From: Chamaesiphon minutus PCC 6605
Lineage (GTDB): Bacteria > Cyanobacteriota > Cyanobacteriia > Cyanobacteriales > Chamaesiphonaceae
Reading direction: 5' to 3'
Assembly: GCF_000317145.1 (NCBI RefSeq)
Contig: NC_019697.1
Coordinates: 1,488,001 to 1,552,000, forward strand
DNA length: 64,000 nt
Shown one piece after another: positions 34,638 to 43,074 of this stretch. Positions within the stretch are counted from its first letter, which is position 1; each line of letters opens with the position of its first letter. Position numbers and translations under genes: made by a program. The notes under the pieces are model-generated. The model did no database searches, had not been told where the DNA came from, and saw only the letters and a program-made list of their open reading frames with translations.

Positions 34638-34937
34638 TTAGCTACCTGATTGACGGACAAAAGTTGTTTGAGTCCAGATATGAGTGTGGGCGGTAAACTC
34701 AATGCGGTACATTTTGTGTTGATATTGTGAATGAGAAGCTTTGACAGGGTCGGGGTCAATATTAGTAGTAAAAGAGATATCAGAAAATAAATCCCAGCCA
34801 TTAATCATCGCTCGTTTAACCCAGCTCCAGCCAATTTTCAAGTAACTAGAACCACGAAACCAATGTGGGTCAACAAGACGACGCTGACCAGTCACAACAA
34901 CTCGAACACCAGTCGCGGTCAAAAATAAAGTAGTCAT
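34638..34937 (-). CDS. Hypothetical protein
   Basis: 99 residues, mixed alpha/beta, with no membrane segment or signal. Distinct stretches are RVVVTGQRRLVDPHWFRGSS and YLKIGWSWVKRAMINGWDLF, then SFTTNIDPDPVKASHSQYQH. It has the feel of a conserved small cyanobacterial protein, but I cannot assign a family. It stands alone between two damaged loci. No internal stops and an ordinary composition support it as a real gene. Confidence 0.55.
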   Translation of the reverse strand: MTTLFLTATGVRVVVTGQRRLVDPHWFRGSSYLKIGWSWVKRAMINGWDLFSDISFTTNIDPDPVKASHSQYQHKMYRIEFTAHTHIWTQTTFVRQSGS

Positions 34938-34940
34938 CGC

Positions 34941-35109
34941 CTATCAAGCGAAGTCTGCCTTCAATGTCTTCAGGAATGTGAAAATTGCACTACCAGAAGC
35001 TGCAATTATTATCATGGTGATTATTACCACTTTGATGGCAACACCTTGTTGGCAGCTCGCTTTTGGTAAATCTGACGAACCACCAGCGGCAGCACCGACG
35101 ATCGATTAA
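34941..35109 (+). pseudogene. C-terminal scrap of a cation/proton antiporter
   Basis: The plus strand encodes KSAFNVFRNVKIALPEAAII, then the membrane segment MVIITTLMATPCWQLAFGKS and a short tail ending TID. KefB/NhaP-type antiporters end with a helix of the pattern ITTxMxTPxxxxxF, which this matches. No start or upstream domain is present. It abuts the start of the minus-strand gene at 34937, so most of the gene was deleted. Confidence 0.4.
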
Positions 35110-35147
35110 TTCGATCGACTTCATTAAGAATTACTAATTATTCGTGA

Positions 35148-36404
35148 ATGGGCACGAGCCAAAATTCGATGATTCTATCAGCAACTGCTCGCTTAACTTA
35201 CTGGTTTGCCAAAAATTTGGGGGTAGACAATATTCGCAAAGAACGGGTCTACTTAGATCTGGCTCAATCCTTAACCCTAACCGATGCCAGCTATTGGATT
35301 CAGGTGTTACTTGCTGCTGGAATTGCCACTCTGGGGTTAGTGTTGAATAGCCCTGCTGTGATTATTGGCGCGATGCTGATTTCGCCGTTGATGGGCAGTA
35401 TTTTGGCAAGCGGGTTAGCTCTAGCCACTGGAGATGCGATCTTGGCTATCCGAGCTATTTTTAACCGTAGCGCGGGGCGGCGGACTGCTGTTTTTTACCA
35501 ACTTGGTTGCGATTACCTTTATGGCGATGCTCGTGTTTTTAGCCCTAAATATCGATGCAGGTCCCGTGCGAGATCGAGTGCGAACGTGGCGGGATGCGGA
35601 TCGCGAGAGCATTTGGGTACAGTCATTAGTAGATAAACTGCCTGTATCTGGGCGGCTGAAGCGCATTGGTGGTTTACCGAGTCGTCTACTACTAATTGTG
35701 ACGACTATTTTGGTAATTTCGGTGCCGCTCAATCGATCTTATAGTCAGCTTCGGAGTGAGATTAGTTATAAGCAGCAACAGAATCGACTCCGCAGTAACG
35801 CCACAGAAAGCTAGCGATCGAATCCTTAATACTACCGCCCCCCGCTCGATTGGTTAGCTATGAGGCTAGTACTAGCCCCGTGGCACCATTAAAAATGCAG
35901 ATTAGTTACTTGAGCGAGCGAGATATCGATCGTGATGGACAAGCGGTACTGCTCGAGGATATCCGCAGGCAATTAGATTATCCGACAGCAGAGGTGACAT
36001 TCAATCGACTCGCTCCCATTTCGGAAACAGTCACCTTTGAGTTAGATCGAGCGCAAATCCCGCCCAGTCAAACTAAATTACTCGAACGCGAAGCGCGCCA
36101 CCAAGGCGGTCGCATCGGTCTGGTCATGAAGCAAAATCCGACATTGCAAATCGAGCTACAAGCTGGGCAAACGCCATCAGAAATTAGCACACTCGCCCAG
36201 GATCGCTCGCTAGCGATCCAGAACTATCTACAAACTCAATGGCAAATTCAACCCGTTGGCTCCGGTTCTCAGCAGGAGCGTCGCTATCTTGTTAACACCG
36301 ATCTAGCAACCACTCCTACCATTCGATTGAAGACAACGATCGAATCGCGTCAAAATGCCTTGACAACCGACCCGATCGATGCTGGTAAACCAAATATAAA
36401 ATAA
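35148..36404 (+). pseudogene. DUF389 (TIGR00341) membrane protein, frameshifted and internally deleted
   Basis: The N-terminal part (WFAKNLGVDNIRKERVYLDL, then AVIIGAMLISPLMGSILASG) is characteristic of DUF389. After LATGDAILAIRA the family's next helices are missing. The reading shifts frame at about 35440-35470 to GGGLLFFTNLVAITFMAMLV and stops at 35814. The C-terminal domain resumes in another frame (35850-36404, TVTFELDRAQIPPSQTKLLE). DUF389 proteins are polytopic with unknown function. At least two frame changes and a deletion make this copy non-functional. Confidence 0.85.
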
Positions 36405-36422
36405 CGATTCAAAATCGGATGT

Positions 36423-36470
36423 ACTCTCTACCATTGAGGAGACGAGCGGATCTCCTCAAGGATAGAGAGT
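36423..36470. repeat. 20-bp inverted repeat between damaged genes
   Basis: ACTCTCTACCATTGAGGAGA (36423-36442) and TCTCCTCAAGGATAGAGAGT (36451-36470) are inverted copies with two mismatches and an 8-nt loop. It has no T-tract, so a small mobile palindrome is more likely than a terminator. It follows the DUF389 pseudogene by 18 bases. Confidence 0.65.
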
Positions 36471-36602
36471 CAGCAGGTGCGATCTTGTGTACGATCCCAG
36501 CAAGAACTAAAAATTTAGAATCGATATCGACAGCAATATCAAAGGCAACAAGGCTGAAAGTCGATCGGGTGAGATTCGAGCTAGAGCGAGAAACAATTAC
36601 AC

Positions 36603-37373
36603 ATGAGCCAACCCAAACATCAGTCAATCTGGGATAATTTCAACAATACCAAGCTAATTCGCTATGTATTGTTATTTATACTTGGGTGGGCGATCGTTCA
36701 AATCGTAGCTTACTTTAGCATCGACCTGAGCGAACTTGAAACTCAACTTAGGACTCAAGTACCTTCTACCGTAGGGTTTGGGTTGGCAATGTTACAAAAC
36801 ATCTTCGGAAATTTGCTTGACTTAGTTATTATTGCAGTTGTTGCTTTATTTATGCTACTTGATGGTAAAAGATTGTGGAATTTACTTTTGCGAATTTTCC
36901 CGATCGGAATGCGCGATCGCGTTACAGAGGTAGTACGAAAAAACTTTCTGGGCTTTTTTTGGGGGAGATTAATTCTGAGTGTTTTCTTTGGTATTTCTAT
37001 TTATATTGTGTTCCTATTCTTAGGAGTTAATTCTCCATTAGGATTGGCAGCAATCGTCAGTGTATTCGATTTGATTCCAGGGATTGGAGCAACGCTGGGA
37101 GTCAGCTTAGTGTCGCTGATTATTTTACAGCAAGGAATTGCTCTAGCACTAATTACTTTGGTAAGTTGCATTCTGCTTCAGCAAGTTCAAGAAAACCTGC
37201 TCATGCCTAAAATTATGCAAGGATCGATCGATCTCAATCCGGTAATTATGTTTTTTGCATTGCTCGTAGGTGCGAAGGTAGCAGGATTAGTTGGCGTGTT
37301 TTTATCGATCCCGCTGGCTGGCATCGCGATCGAATTATGCGGAGTTAGAGAAATGCAACAAGACCAAGATTAG
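36603..37373 (+). CDS. AI-2E/PerM-family transporter, internally shortened
   Basis: 256 residues, against about 340-380 usual for the family. The N-terminus with its first membrane helix (YVLLFILGWAIVQIVAYFSI) joins directly to LSELETQLRTQVPSTVGFGL, which normally follows a stretch of about 100 residues with two more helices. The C-terminal half is intact: MLLDGKRLWNLLLRIFPIG, the SPLGLAAIVSVFDLIPGIGA loop and helices to the end. The deletion is in frame. Family members export small molecules or ions. Activity is doubtful because the membrane topology would be changed. Confidence 0.8.
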   Translation: MSQPKHQSIWDNFNNTKLIRYVLLFILGWAIVQIVAYFSIDLSELETQLRTQVPSTVGFGLAMLQNIFGNLLDLVIIAVVALFMLLDGKRLWNLLLRIFPIGMRDRVTEVVRKNFLGFFWGRLILSVFFGISIYIVFLFLGVNSPLGLAAIVSVFDLIPGIGATLGVSLVSLIILQQGIALALITLVSCILLQQVQENLLMPKIMQGSIDLNPVIMFFALLVGAKVAGLVGVFLSIPLAGIAIELCGVREMQQDQD

Positions 37374-37520
37374 CATTGTTAACGATCTCCTCGCTCTAGT
37401 TTGTTAGCTCGATTGCCAAATACAATTCCAATCGATTCTCTTTCAGAGAGGCTTCTCTTCGAGACGCTTCGCGAACGCCAACGAGCGGTCGCGACACCGC
37501 CCGACTCGCCAATTACAGAT

Positions 37521-37898
37521 TTAATGACTGGCGTAGGCAATCGTACTTAACAAGGCATTTTCAGACTGGCGAGAATCCAACCGAGTATGTTGCACGACAA
37601 TCGGCACATCCGAATGAATTACACTAGCAAAATCAGTGTCCAGCGGAATGGGTTCTGGATCTTGTAAATCGTTGAAGCGAATGTGACTGGTGCGTCGCGC
37701 TGGAACCAGCAAACGGTAAGGGCCGACAGGATCTCGATCTGTATAAAAAATTGTCATTTCAATCCGAGCATCTCGATCGTTAGCATTGAGGATGCAGACT
37801 GTTTCATGGCTTGTAAACTGTGGTTCTGGCCCATTACTATAGGCGGGAATATAGCCTTCGGCGATCGCCCAGCAGATTTTTCCAATCGGTTCATTCAT
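37521..37898 (-). CDS. Sensory rhodopsin transducer (ASRT-type soluble protein)
   Basis: 125 residues, soluble, beta-rich. It closely follows the Anabaena sensory rhodopsin transducer: ICWAIAEGYIPAYSNGPEPQ, HETVCILNANDRDARIEMTI, DPVGPYRLLVPARRTSHIRF and a late VPIVVQHTRLDSRQSENALL. In Anabaena this 14-kDa tetramer binds the opsin's cytoplasmic face and can bind DNA. The gene starts 15 bases after the opsin stop, the same two-gene order as in Anabaena. It has the same length, with no insertion, unlike the opsin. Confidence 0.95.
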   Translation of the reverse strand: MNEPIGKICWAIAEGYIPAYSNGPEPQFTSHETVCILNANDRDARIEMTIFYTDRDPVGPYRLLVPARRTSHIRFNDLQDPEPIPLDTDFASVIHSDVPIVVQHTRLDSRQSENALLSTIAYASH

Positions 37899-37913
37899 AG
37901 TATTTTTTGAGTA

Positions 37914-38840
37914 TTAATCGTTGTCGGTGGACTCTTTAATGTAGAGATATATTCTCGATCGGTAGTTCGATCTCGATCGCACGAGTTGCCACTCTGGCGA
38001 TCGGCGACGAGTTTGGCTGCGACTGGCTCCAGATGCTGGTAACAAGCCATTAACGACTCCCAAAAAGTGTAAAACCCGATTCTCCAAGGGAGAGGCTACG
38101 CCAACGGCAGCGCGATTCTCGTTCCGAGAGGCTTCGCCAACGAAACCCGTTTCTGACTGACGATTTTGCAAACCTCTCAAACCATGTAAGTCGAGAAAGC
38201 TAAAGCCAACCTTGGAGAAAAAAGGCAAGATACAAAACAACAGAGTGTCGATATCTTGGTTCACTAATCCCACCCCAGAGGGGCCAATCATCCAGACAAC
38301 TGGGTAGCCAATCCACAGTACGGTAAAGTAAGTCGTCAACTTCTGATAAAGTGTCGCTAGTTCGCTTCCTTGACCCCTTGCCTTGGCCCGTAACGGTACC
38401 CAAATCCCCCACAGCACCACCAGGAAAGCTGCCGTGCCGCAAATGTACCAGAGATATCTCACCCAATTTTGGGATGAAAGATCGGCAATTAATCCAGTCG
38501 TAATGACGACTATCTGTGTACTCATCAAAAAGCCAATTAGAGTCCAATCTTTCTTAATGAACTGCATCGCCGTCCAAGCAAGTGTCAGTAATAACAGTGG
38601 CGTAGTCACCATCCAATCGATATAGCGGGCATAGTGAACGATGCGTCCGGCAACTTCGACTTTGCCCTGACCCAAAGCCATTGACATATATGCCAGTCCC
38701 GACCAAATCGGAATAAAAATTGCCACTAAATATTCAGACTGAGGAACGCCTTTGGGGTTGCGGCTCAAAGACCAAAAATGTAACGCCCCGATCGTCATTC
38801 CCGCGACATACAACCAATGCAAAGTTGTCTGTAAGTTCAT
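37914..38840 (-). CDS. Anabaena-type sensory rhodopsin with long C-terminal extension
   Basis: About 308 residues from the ATG at 38840 (AGGAAAAC lies upstream; an in-frame ATG at 38900 would add 20 unlikely residues). Seven helices. The Schiff-base lysine is K210 (PFFSKVGFSFLDLHG), the counter-ion D75 (ARYIDWMVTTP), and position 86 is Thr (Ser in Anabaena). P206 and D198, which typify the Anabaena protein, are conserved, so retinal binding and light-driven isomerisation are expected. After LDLHGLRG the homologue ends within about ten residues, but here about 80 more follow. Part of that extension (38085-38150) is encoded by GC-rich palindromic repeats, so it may be an acquired tail. Sensing rather than pumping is expected from the family. 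Confidence 0.93.
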   Translation of the reverse strand: MNLQTTLHWLYVAGMTIGALHFWSLSRNPKGVPQSEYLVAIFIPIWSGLAYMSMALGQGKVEVAGRIVHYARYIDWMVTTPLLLLTLAWTAMQFIKKDWTLIGFLMSTQIVVITTGLIADLSSQNWVRYLWYICGTAAFLVVLWGIWVPLRAKARGQGSELATLYQKLTTYFTVLWIGYPVVWMIGPSGVGLVNQDIDTLLFCILPFFSKVGFSFLDLHGLRGLQNRQSETGFVGEASRNENRAAVGVASPLENRVLHFLGVVNGLLPASGASRSQTRRRSPEWQLVRSRSNYRSRIYLYIKESTDND

Positions 38841-38974
38841 CGCAGTTTTCCTAGTGTAGGTTTCATTTCTAACCTTCAGGGTTAAATGTGACACCAACAT
38901 GACAAGTAACTGGAGTTCGATCGATAACGCTCGACTACCGGAATTTTATGTGTCACTCAGAGCGGTTCAACCGC

Positions 38975-39364
38975 TCAATTCTTAATGCGGTAGCCGATCG
39001 ATTTGCGGACATGTGCGATCGGTAATACTAATTCCTGCGCGATTGCTGCTTCAACCCGACTAGCTTGGGTGAAGAGAAACTCGTATTCGAGCCTTTTTAA
39101 AGTTGGCTCGGTAGTTTTGATGATTACAGTAGTTATACCGCGACGGCGATCGATTTCGGCATTCATGGTCAGGATTGTCAGTGACAGTTTGGTTTTTAAC
39201 TGGGTACCTGCCTGAAGTTTGTTGACAGAATCATAAGAACGACTGAGCACTTGTGGTGTCATCCAGTTACCTGTAAACCAAATAAATCCAGCAATTAAAG
39301 GCAAGGGCAGCCAAAATTCCCCACCAACGCGATGGAGCAGTTGGAGCAAGCGAGAGGTATCCAT
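38975..39364 (-). CDS. Small single-pass membrane protein near the rhodopsin genes
   Basis: 129 residues. One membrane segment near the N-terminus (FWLPLPLIAGFIWFTGNWMT) is followed by a soluble domain with LSLTILTMNAEIDRRRGITT and LKRLEYEFLFTQASRVEAAI, then LVLPIAHVRKSIGYRIKN. No named family. It is transcribed toward the opsin with about 130 bases between, and away from the response regulator at 39506, so it shares the divergent region with that regulator. A role linked to either is inference. Confidence 0.65.
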   Translation of the reverse strand: MDTSRLLQLLHRVGGEFWLPLPLIAGFIWFTGNWMTPQVLSRSYDSVNKLQAGTQLKTKLSLTILTMNAEIDRRRGITTVIIKTTEPTLKRLEYEFLFTQASRVEAAIAQELVLPIAHVRKSIGYRIKN

Positions 39365-39505
39365 ATTAACTTTCGATGGGCACAGTCGATCCAGAGTCGA
39401 TAGTAGGATCGTAGCCTAAGCGCGGATGGCGTTAAATCTAACTTCAGACAGAGGCATTATGTGAATTACTTTTCTACAATACAGTCACGTTCAGGACTGT
39501 AGCCC

Positions 39506-40186
39506 ATGCGAATACTGCTGGTCGAAGATGATGCCAATCAACTAGAGCCATTGCAAGCGGCCCTCTGTGAGGCAGGGCATATTGTCGATGGGATCGAAGA
39601 TGGGGCGACTGCTCAGTGGATTATATCGCAGCGAGATTATGACTTATTGATCCTGGATTGGTTGTTACCCCAAGTCAGCGGGTTAAGCTTGTGCCAACAG
39701 TACCGTCAGTTAGGGAAAACGGCTCCGGTATTGATGTTGACGGCAAAAGACGCAACTTGTGACAAGATAAGTGGTTTAGATGCGGGAGCCGATGACTACC
39801 TCGTCAAACCGACCGATGTATTTGAATTGCTGGCACGGGTGCGGGCACTAGGACGGCGATCGCCACTCTGGCAAGGGGATACGCTGCATGTTAAAGATCT
39901 CACGTTGCATCTATCGATGCTGACAGTAGAAAAAGGCGATCGCTGCCTCCAATTATCAACCCGCGAATTTCAATTTCTAGAGTATTTGATGCGCCATCCG
40001 CGCCAAGTGCTTTCCCGCGACCAAATCGAGCAAGCCTTGTGGGTGTGGGGCAACGAACCAGAGAGTAATGCAATTACTACTCTAGTCCGGCGGCTGCGGC
40101 AGCGATTGGAGGCAGTCGGAGCTATCGATTGGCTAGAAACTATCTATGGCATGGGATATAGCTTGAATCCAGATGTTCGATCGTAG
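39506..40186 (+). CDS. rppA: OmpR-family response regulator (RppA/NrsR type)
   Basis: 226 residues. The receiver domain has the acidic pair E7/D8/D9, the phosphorylated D51 (LLILDWLLP) and K101-like KPTDVFELLARVR. The C-terminal winged helix matches OmpR type (LSTREFQFLEYLMRHPRQVL, then ESNAITTLVRRLRQRLEAVG). The receiver stretch AGKTAPVLMLTAKD-like GKTAPVLMLTAKDAT and the WQGDTLHVKDL linker resemble the cyanobacterial RppA regulators, some of which respond to redox or metal signals. It overlaps the kinase gene by 14 bases, so the two are co-expressed. It is divergent from the membrane protein gene beside the rhodopsin. Confidence 0.92.
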   Translation: MRILLVEDDANQLEPLQAALCEAGHIVDGIEDGATAQWIISQRDYDLLILDWLLPQVSGLSLCQQYRQLGKTAPVLMLTAKDATCDKISGLDAGADDYLVKPTDVFELLARVRALGRRSPLWQGDTLHVKDLTLHLSMLTVEKGDRCLQLSTREFQFLEYLMRHPRQVLSRDQIEQALWVWGNEPESNAITTLVRRLRQRLEAVGAIDWLETIYGMGYSLNPDVRS

Positions 40187-41429
40187 CCGCCGCAATCTGG
40201 CCTACTGGTTTACGCTGTCGATGGGGAGCATCGTGCTCATTTTTGCCAGCGTCATTTATTACCAGCAAGCAGTCGAGCGGCTCCAACAAAGCGATCGGCA
40301 GCTCTACCGGAAAGCTAGCCTCATGGCGGCCAATATCGATTATGCGCGGCACGATGGTAAGGAGCACCTCGATCTGAGCAATGTACCAATTTTGGGGAGC
40401 TACGCGCCGCCTGTCGATAACAATTTGGTCTATGTTCGGTGGTATTCAGCCACTGGCAAGCTCCAACGGTTTTATGGCACACAACCCTCAGATCGAATTC
40501 GATCGACCGCAGCTTTTGAAACCATCGACGATCGCACCGAATGGCTGCGGCAATTAACGCTGCCAGTCGAATACAACAGTCGCACGATCGGCTACCTCCA
40601 GATTGCCATTCCCTTGACGGACGATCGAGACATACTTAGAGAATTACTGATGGTCATGGCGATCTCCGTGCCCTTGACGCTGGGCGCAGTTAGTTTAGTG
40701 GGTTGGTATTTGGGCGGGATGGCAATGCAACCCATTCGACACACCTACGCTCACCTGCAAAGATTTACGTCTGATGCCTCCCACGAATTAAGGGCACCGC
40801 TAGCCGCGATCCTCAGCAATGCTCAGGTTGGTCTGATGAGTCCACTTGAAGCAGGTCAGCCCAAGCACATTCGCTTAGAAAAAATCGCGCAAACGGCTAA
40901 GTCGATGAATCAGTTAGTGACGGAGCTGTTGTTCTTAGCACGACAGGCTGGACGATTAGATGCCAACTCGATCCGATCGATTCACCTCAACAATTTACTC
41001 AAAGAGACAATCGCTACTGCATCAGTACAGAGCGTTGCCCACCATTTAACGCTCGATACAGAACTGCCAGAAGAGAATATTTTCATTAACGGCAATCCCG
41101 ACTTATTAATGCAAGCGATCGCCAATCTCCTCACCAATGCTTGCAAATACACCTTGCCTGGAGGTAAGGTGTATTTGCGATTGGTAAGTCAATATCATCG
41201 CATTTTAATTCACGTAGAAGATACTGGCATCGGCATTTGTGCAACAGACCTGCCGCATATTTTTGAACGATTTTACCGAGTCGATGCACAGCGATCGCGC
41301 GACAAAGGTGGCACTGGCTTGGGGTTGGCGATCGCCCACCAAATTATTGCAGCTCACGGCGGCTATTTAACAGCCAGCAGCCAGATCGGGCGGGGTTCCC
41401 TATTTCAAATTGAATTTCCAGTCGTTTAA
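40173..41429 (+). CDS. rppB: Membrane sensor histidine kinase, partner of the upstream regulator
   Basis: 418 residues. Membrane helices at about 10-30 and 160-182 bracket a periplasmic sensor region of about 130 residues. The HisKA box has H204 (TSDASHELRAPLAAILSNAQ). The ATPase has NLLTNACKYTLPGGK (N box), VEDTGIGICATDLPHIFERF and KGGTGLGLAIAHQIIAAHGG (G boxes). It phosphorylates the response regulator encoded upstream, with which it overlaps by 14 bases. The periplasmic region has no recognisable ligand domain, so the signal is unknown. All catalytic motifs are intact. Confidence 0.9.
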   Translation: MFDRSRRNLAYWFTLSMGSIVLIFASVIYYQQAVERLQQSDRQLYRKASLMAANIDYARHDGKEHLDLSNVPILGSYAPPVDNNLVYVRWYSATGKLQRFYGTQPSDRIRSTAAFETIDDRTEWLRQLTLPVEYNSRTIGYLQIAIPLTDDRDILRELLMVMAISVPLTLGAVSLVGWYLGGMAMQPIRHTYAHLQRFTSDASHELRAPLAAILSNAQVGLMSPLEAGQPKHIRLEKIAQTAKSMNQLVTELLFLARQAGRLDANSIRSIHLNNLLKETIATASVQSVAHHLTLDTELPEENIFINGNPDLLMQAIANLLTNACKYTLPGGKVYLRLVSQYHRILIHVEDTGIGICATDLPHIFERFYRVDAQRSRDKGGTGLGLAIAHQIIAAHGGYLTASSQIGRGSLFQIEFPVV

Positions 41430-41616
41430 ATCGCCCCATTAAAATTTTGATTTTGTTCTAAATCCTGTCATATTCAGGTCACATTTACTGTCGAGGATAG
41501 AGGTAGGACTTGAATTTTTAATTATCACTAACGTGGAGGAGCATGTGTTGCACCAAGCAGGGGGAATTTGACTCTTAAGCCCCCTTTTCAATGGGGTTGG
41601 GGGATTTAGATCTACG

Positions 41617-41633
41617 CTTTTCAGACACCCTCT
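41617..41633. repeat. Solitary end of the 50-kb MITE family
   Basis: CTTTTCAGACACCCTCT differs by one base from the right terminal repeat of the MITEs at 50706 and 54297 (CTTTTCAGACATCCTCT). It is preceded by the same kind of GGGGGATTTAGATCT sequence. No left end is recognised, so this is a decayed copy spanning roughly 41540-41633. Confidence 0.55.
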
Positions 41634-41680
41634 CATGCTCTTAGGACTTCCCTTTAACAGATTTTAGTAAGGCAACGGCA

Positions 41681-41830
41681 ATGAACTTATTAGCAATTGA
41701 CGAATTAGCGGCTAAAGCCGCAGCATCGCACCCATCGTGTATTTCGATCTACGTTTATGCTCGACAACGTGGGGTGCCGATCGTCCCGTCAGAGTTTGCT
41801 ATTTCAACATCTCCAAACAATCGATCGTGA
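41681..41830 (+). pseudogene. N-terminal fragment of a baeRF-like protein
   Basis: 49 codons starting MNLLAIDELAAKAAASHPSC, followed by SIYVYARQRGVP. Cyanobacterial proteins of the bacterial archaeo-eukaryotic release factor (baeRF) group begin with a similar IDEL...CISIYMP pattern, then continue for several hundred residues. Here the sequence ends after about 35 recognisable residues. Naming is from memory, so confidence is low. Confidence 0.4.
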
Positions 41831-42169
41831 ATTATTGATATTTATTTTGGATTTTTAAAGCATTAATAATGTCAGCGATCGCAGGCAGATCGCATAGTCT
41901 GTGCGATCTTAACAACATACGTCCTCACCAGATCGCACCCTGCTCGGATCGAAATTCTAGCTTGTCACTATCTCGTCATATTTGCGATCGATACTGAAGA
42001 TAGTTATCTAGGATCGGTTATTGGATTTGGCTGTAATTCGTTGGCGGAGCCTCTGTGAAAGAGAATCGACCGATCGAGTTTTAGACAGGAGCCGATCGAG
42101 GTAGAGCTAAACCGCTTAGAGCGAACGAGCTTTGAGATTCAGAGAACCAAATATTTACTAAAAATAGCG
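41831..42169. other. Intergenic region without a recognised gene
   Basis: Rich in CGATCG words. It contains a short GGCGGAGCCTCTGTGAAAGA string, resembling the palindromic repeat fragments near 37,450 and 38,090. The promoter for the dehydrogenase at 42170 should lie here, but no convincing hexamers or operators stand out. Confidence 0.6.
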
Positions 42170-42979
42170 ATGAAAGGATTAGCTGGAAAGACGGCATTAA
42201 TTACAGGGGCGAGTTCGGGCATCGGTCAAGCGATCGCCATTCGACTCGCTCAAGAAGGTTGCAATGTTGCCATCAACTACCGTAAAAGTGTTGAAGAAGC
42301 TGCCGAGACTGAAGCACAGGCGATGCAAACAGCTTGTGGGCAAGTCGAAAATTGCGGCGTAAAATCGCTACTGGTTCAGGGCGATGTATCTAAAGAAGAG
42401 GACGTTATCGAATCGATCGAGATGGTTGTCGAGCGATTTGGGAGTTTAGATATCCTGATTAATAATGCCGGAATTCAAACAGAGTCTCCTTCCCACGAGC
42501 TATCAGCCGCTGAATTCGATCGAGTTTTAGATATCAATCTTCGGGGTGCATTTCTGTGTGCGCGGGAGACAATTAAACATCTATTATCGCGACAAAAATC
42601 TGGCAGTATTATCAATATTTCTAGCGTCCATGAAATCATTCCGCGTCCTACATATTTAAGCTATTCAATTAGCAAAGGTGGGATGGGGAACTTGACCAAA
42701 ACGCTGGCATTAGAATATGCCGATCGACAGATCCGAGTTAATGCGATCGCGCCTGGTGCGACTGTGACACCAATCAATCAAGACTGGATCGACAACCCAG
42801 ACAAAAAAGCTGTTGTCGAGAGCCATATTCCGATGGGGCGGGCTGGCACATCCGAAGAAATGGCTGCCGCCGTCGCATTTCTCGCTTCAGATGAAGCCGC
42901 TTACATTACCGGACAAACACTGTATATCGATGGTGGACTCACCCTCTACGCTGATTTTCGCGAATCCTGGTCTGCCTAA
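42170..42979 (+). CDS. Short-chain dehydrogenase/reductase (glucose dehydrogenase-like)
   Basis: 269 residues. TGASSGIGQAIAIRL at the NAD(P) site, INNAGIQTESP, and the catalytic INISSVHEIIPRPTYLSYSI with SKGGMG (Ser, Tyr, Lys) are present. The C-terminal AAAVAFLASDEAAYITGQTL and YIDGGLTLY are classical for glucose-1-dehydrogenase and 3-oxoacyl-reductase-like SDRs. The substrate is uncertain. The next gene, 95 bases downstream, is a glycosidase, which favours a sugar substrate (inference). Frame and motifs are complete. Confidence 0.9.
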   Translation: MKGLAGKTALITGASSGIGQAIAIRLAQEGCNVAINYRKSVEEAAETEAQAMQTACGQVENCGVKSLLVQGDVSKEEDVIESIEMVVERFGSLDILINNAGIQTESPSHELSAAEFDRVLDINLRGAFLCARETIKHLLSRQKSGSIINISSVHEIIPRPTYLSYSISKGGMGNLTKTLALEYADRQIRVNAIAPGATVTPINQDWIDNPDKKAVVESHIPMGRAGTSEEMAAAVAFLASDEAAYITGQTLYIDGGLTLYADFRESWSA

Positions 42980-43074
42980 AACCAGAAAATTACCTGGGCG
43001 AGGATCTAGAAAATGCCATCATGCCCGATGGCACAATTCGACGACGCTAAAATTCACGATCGGGAGGTATAGCC

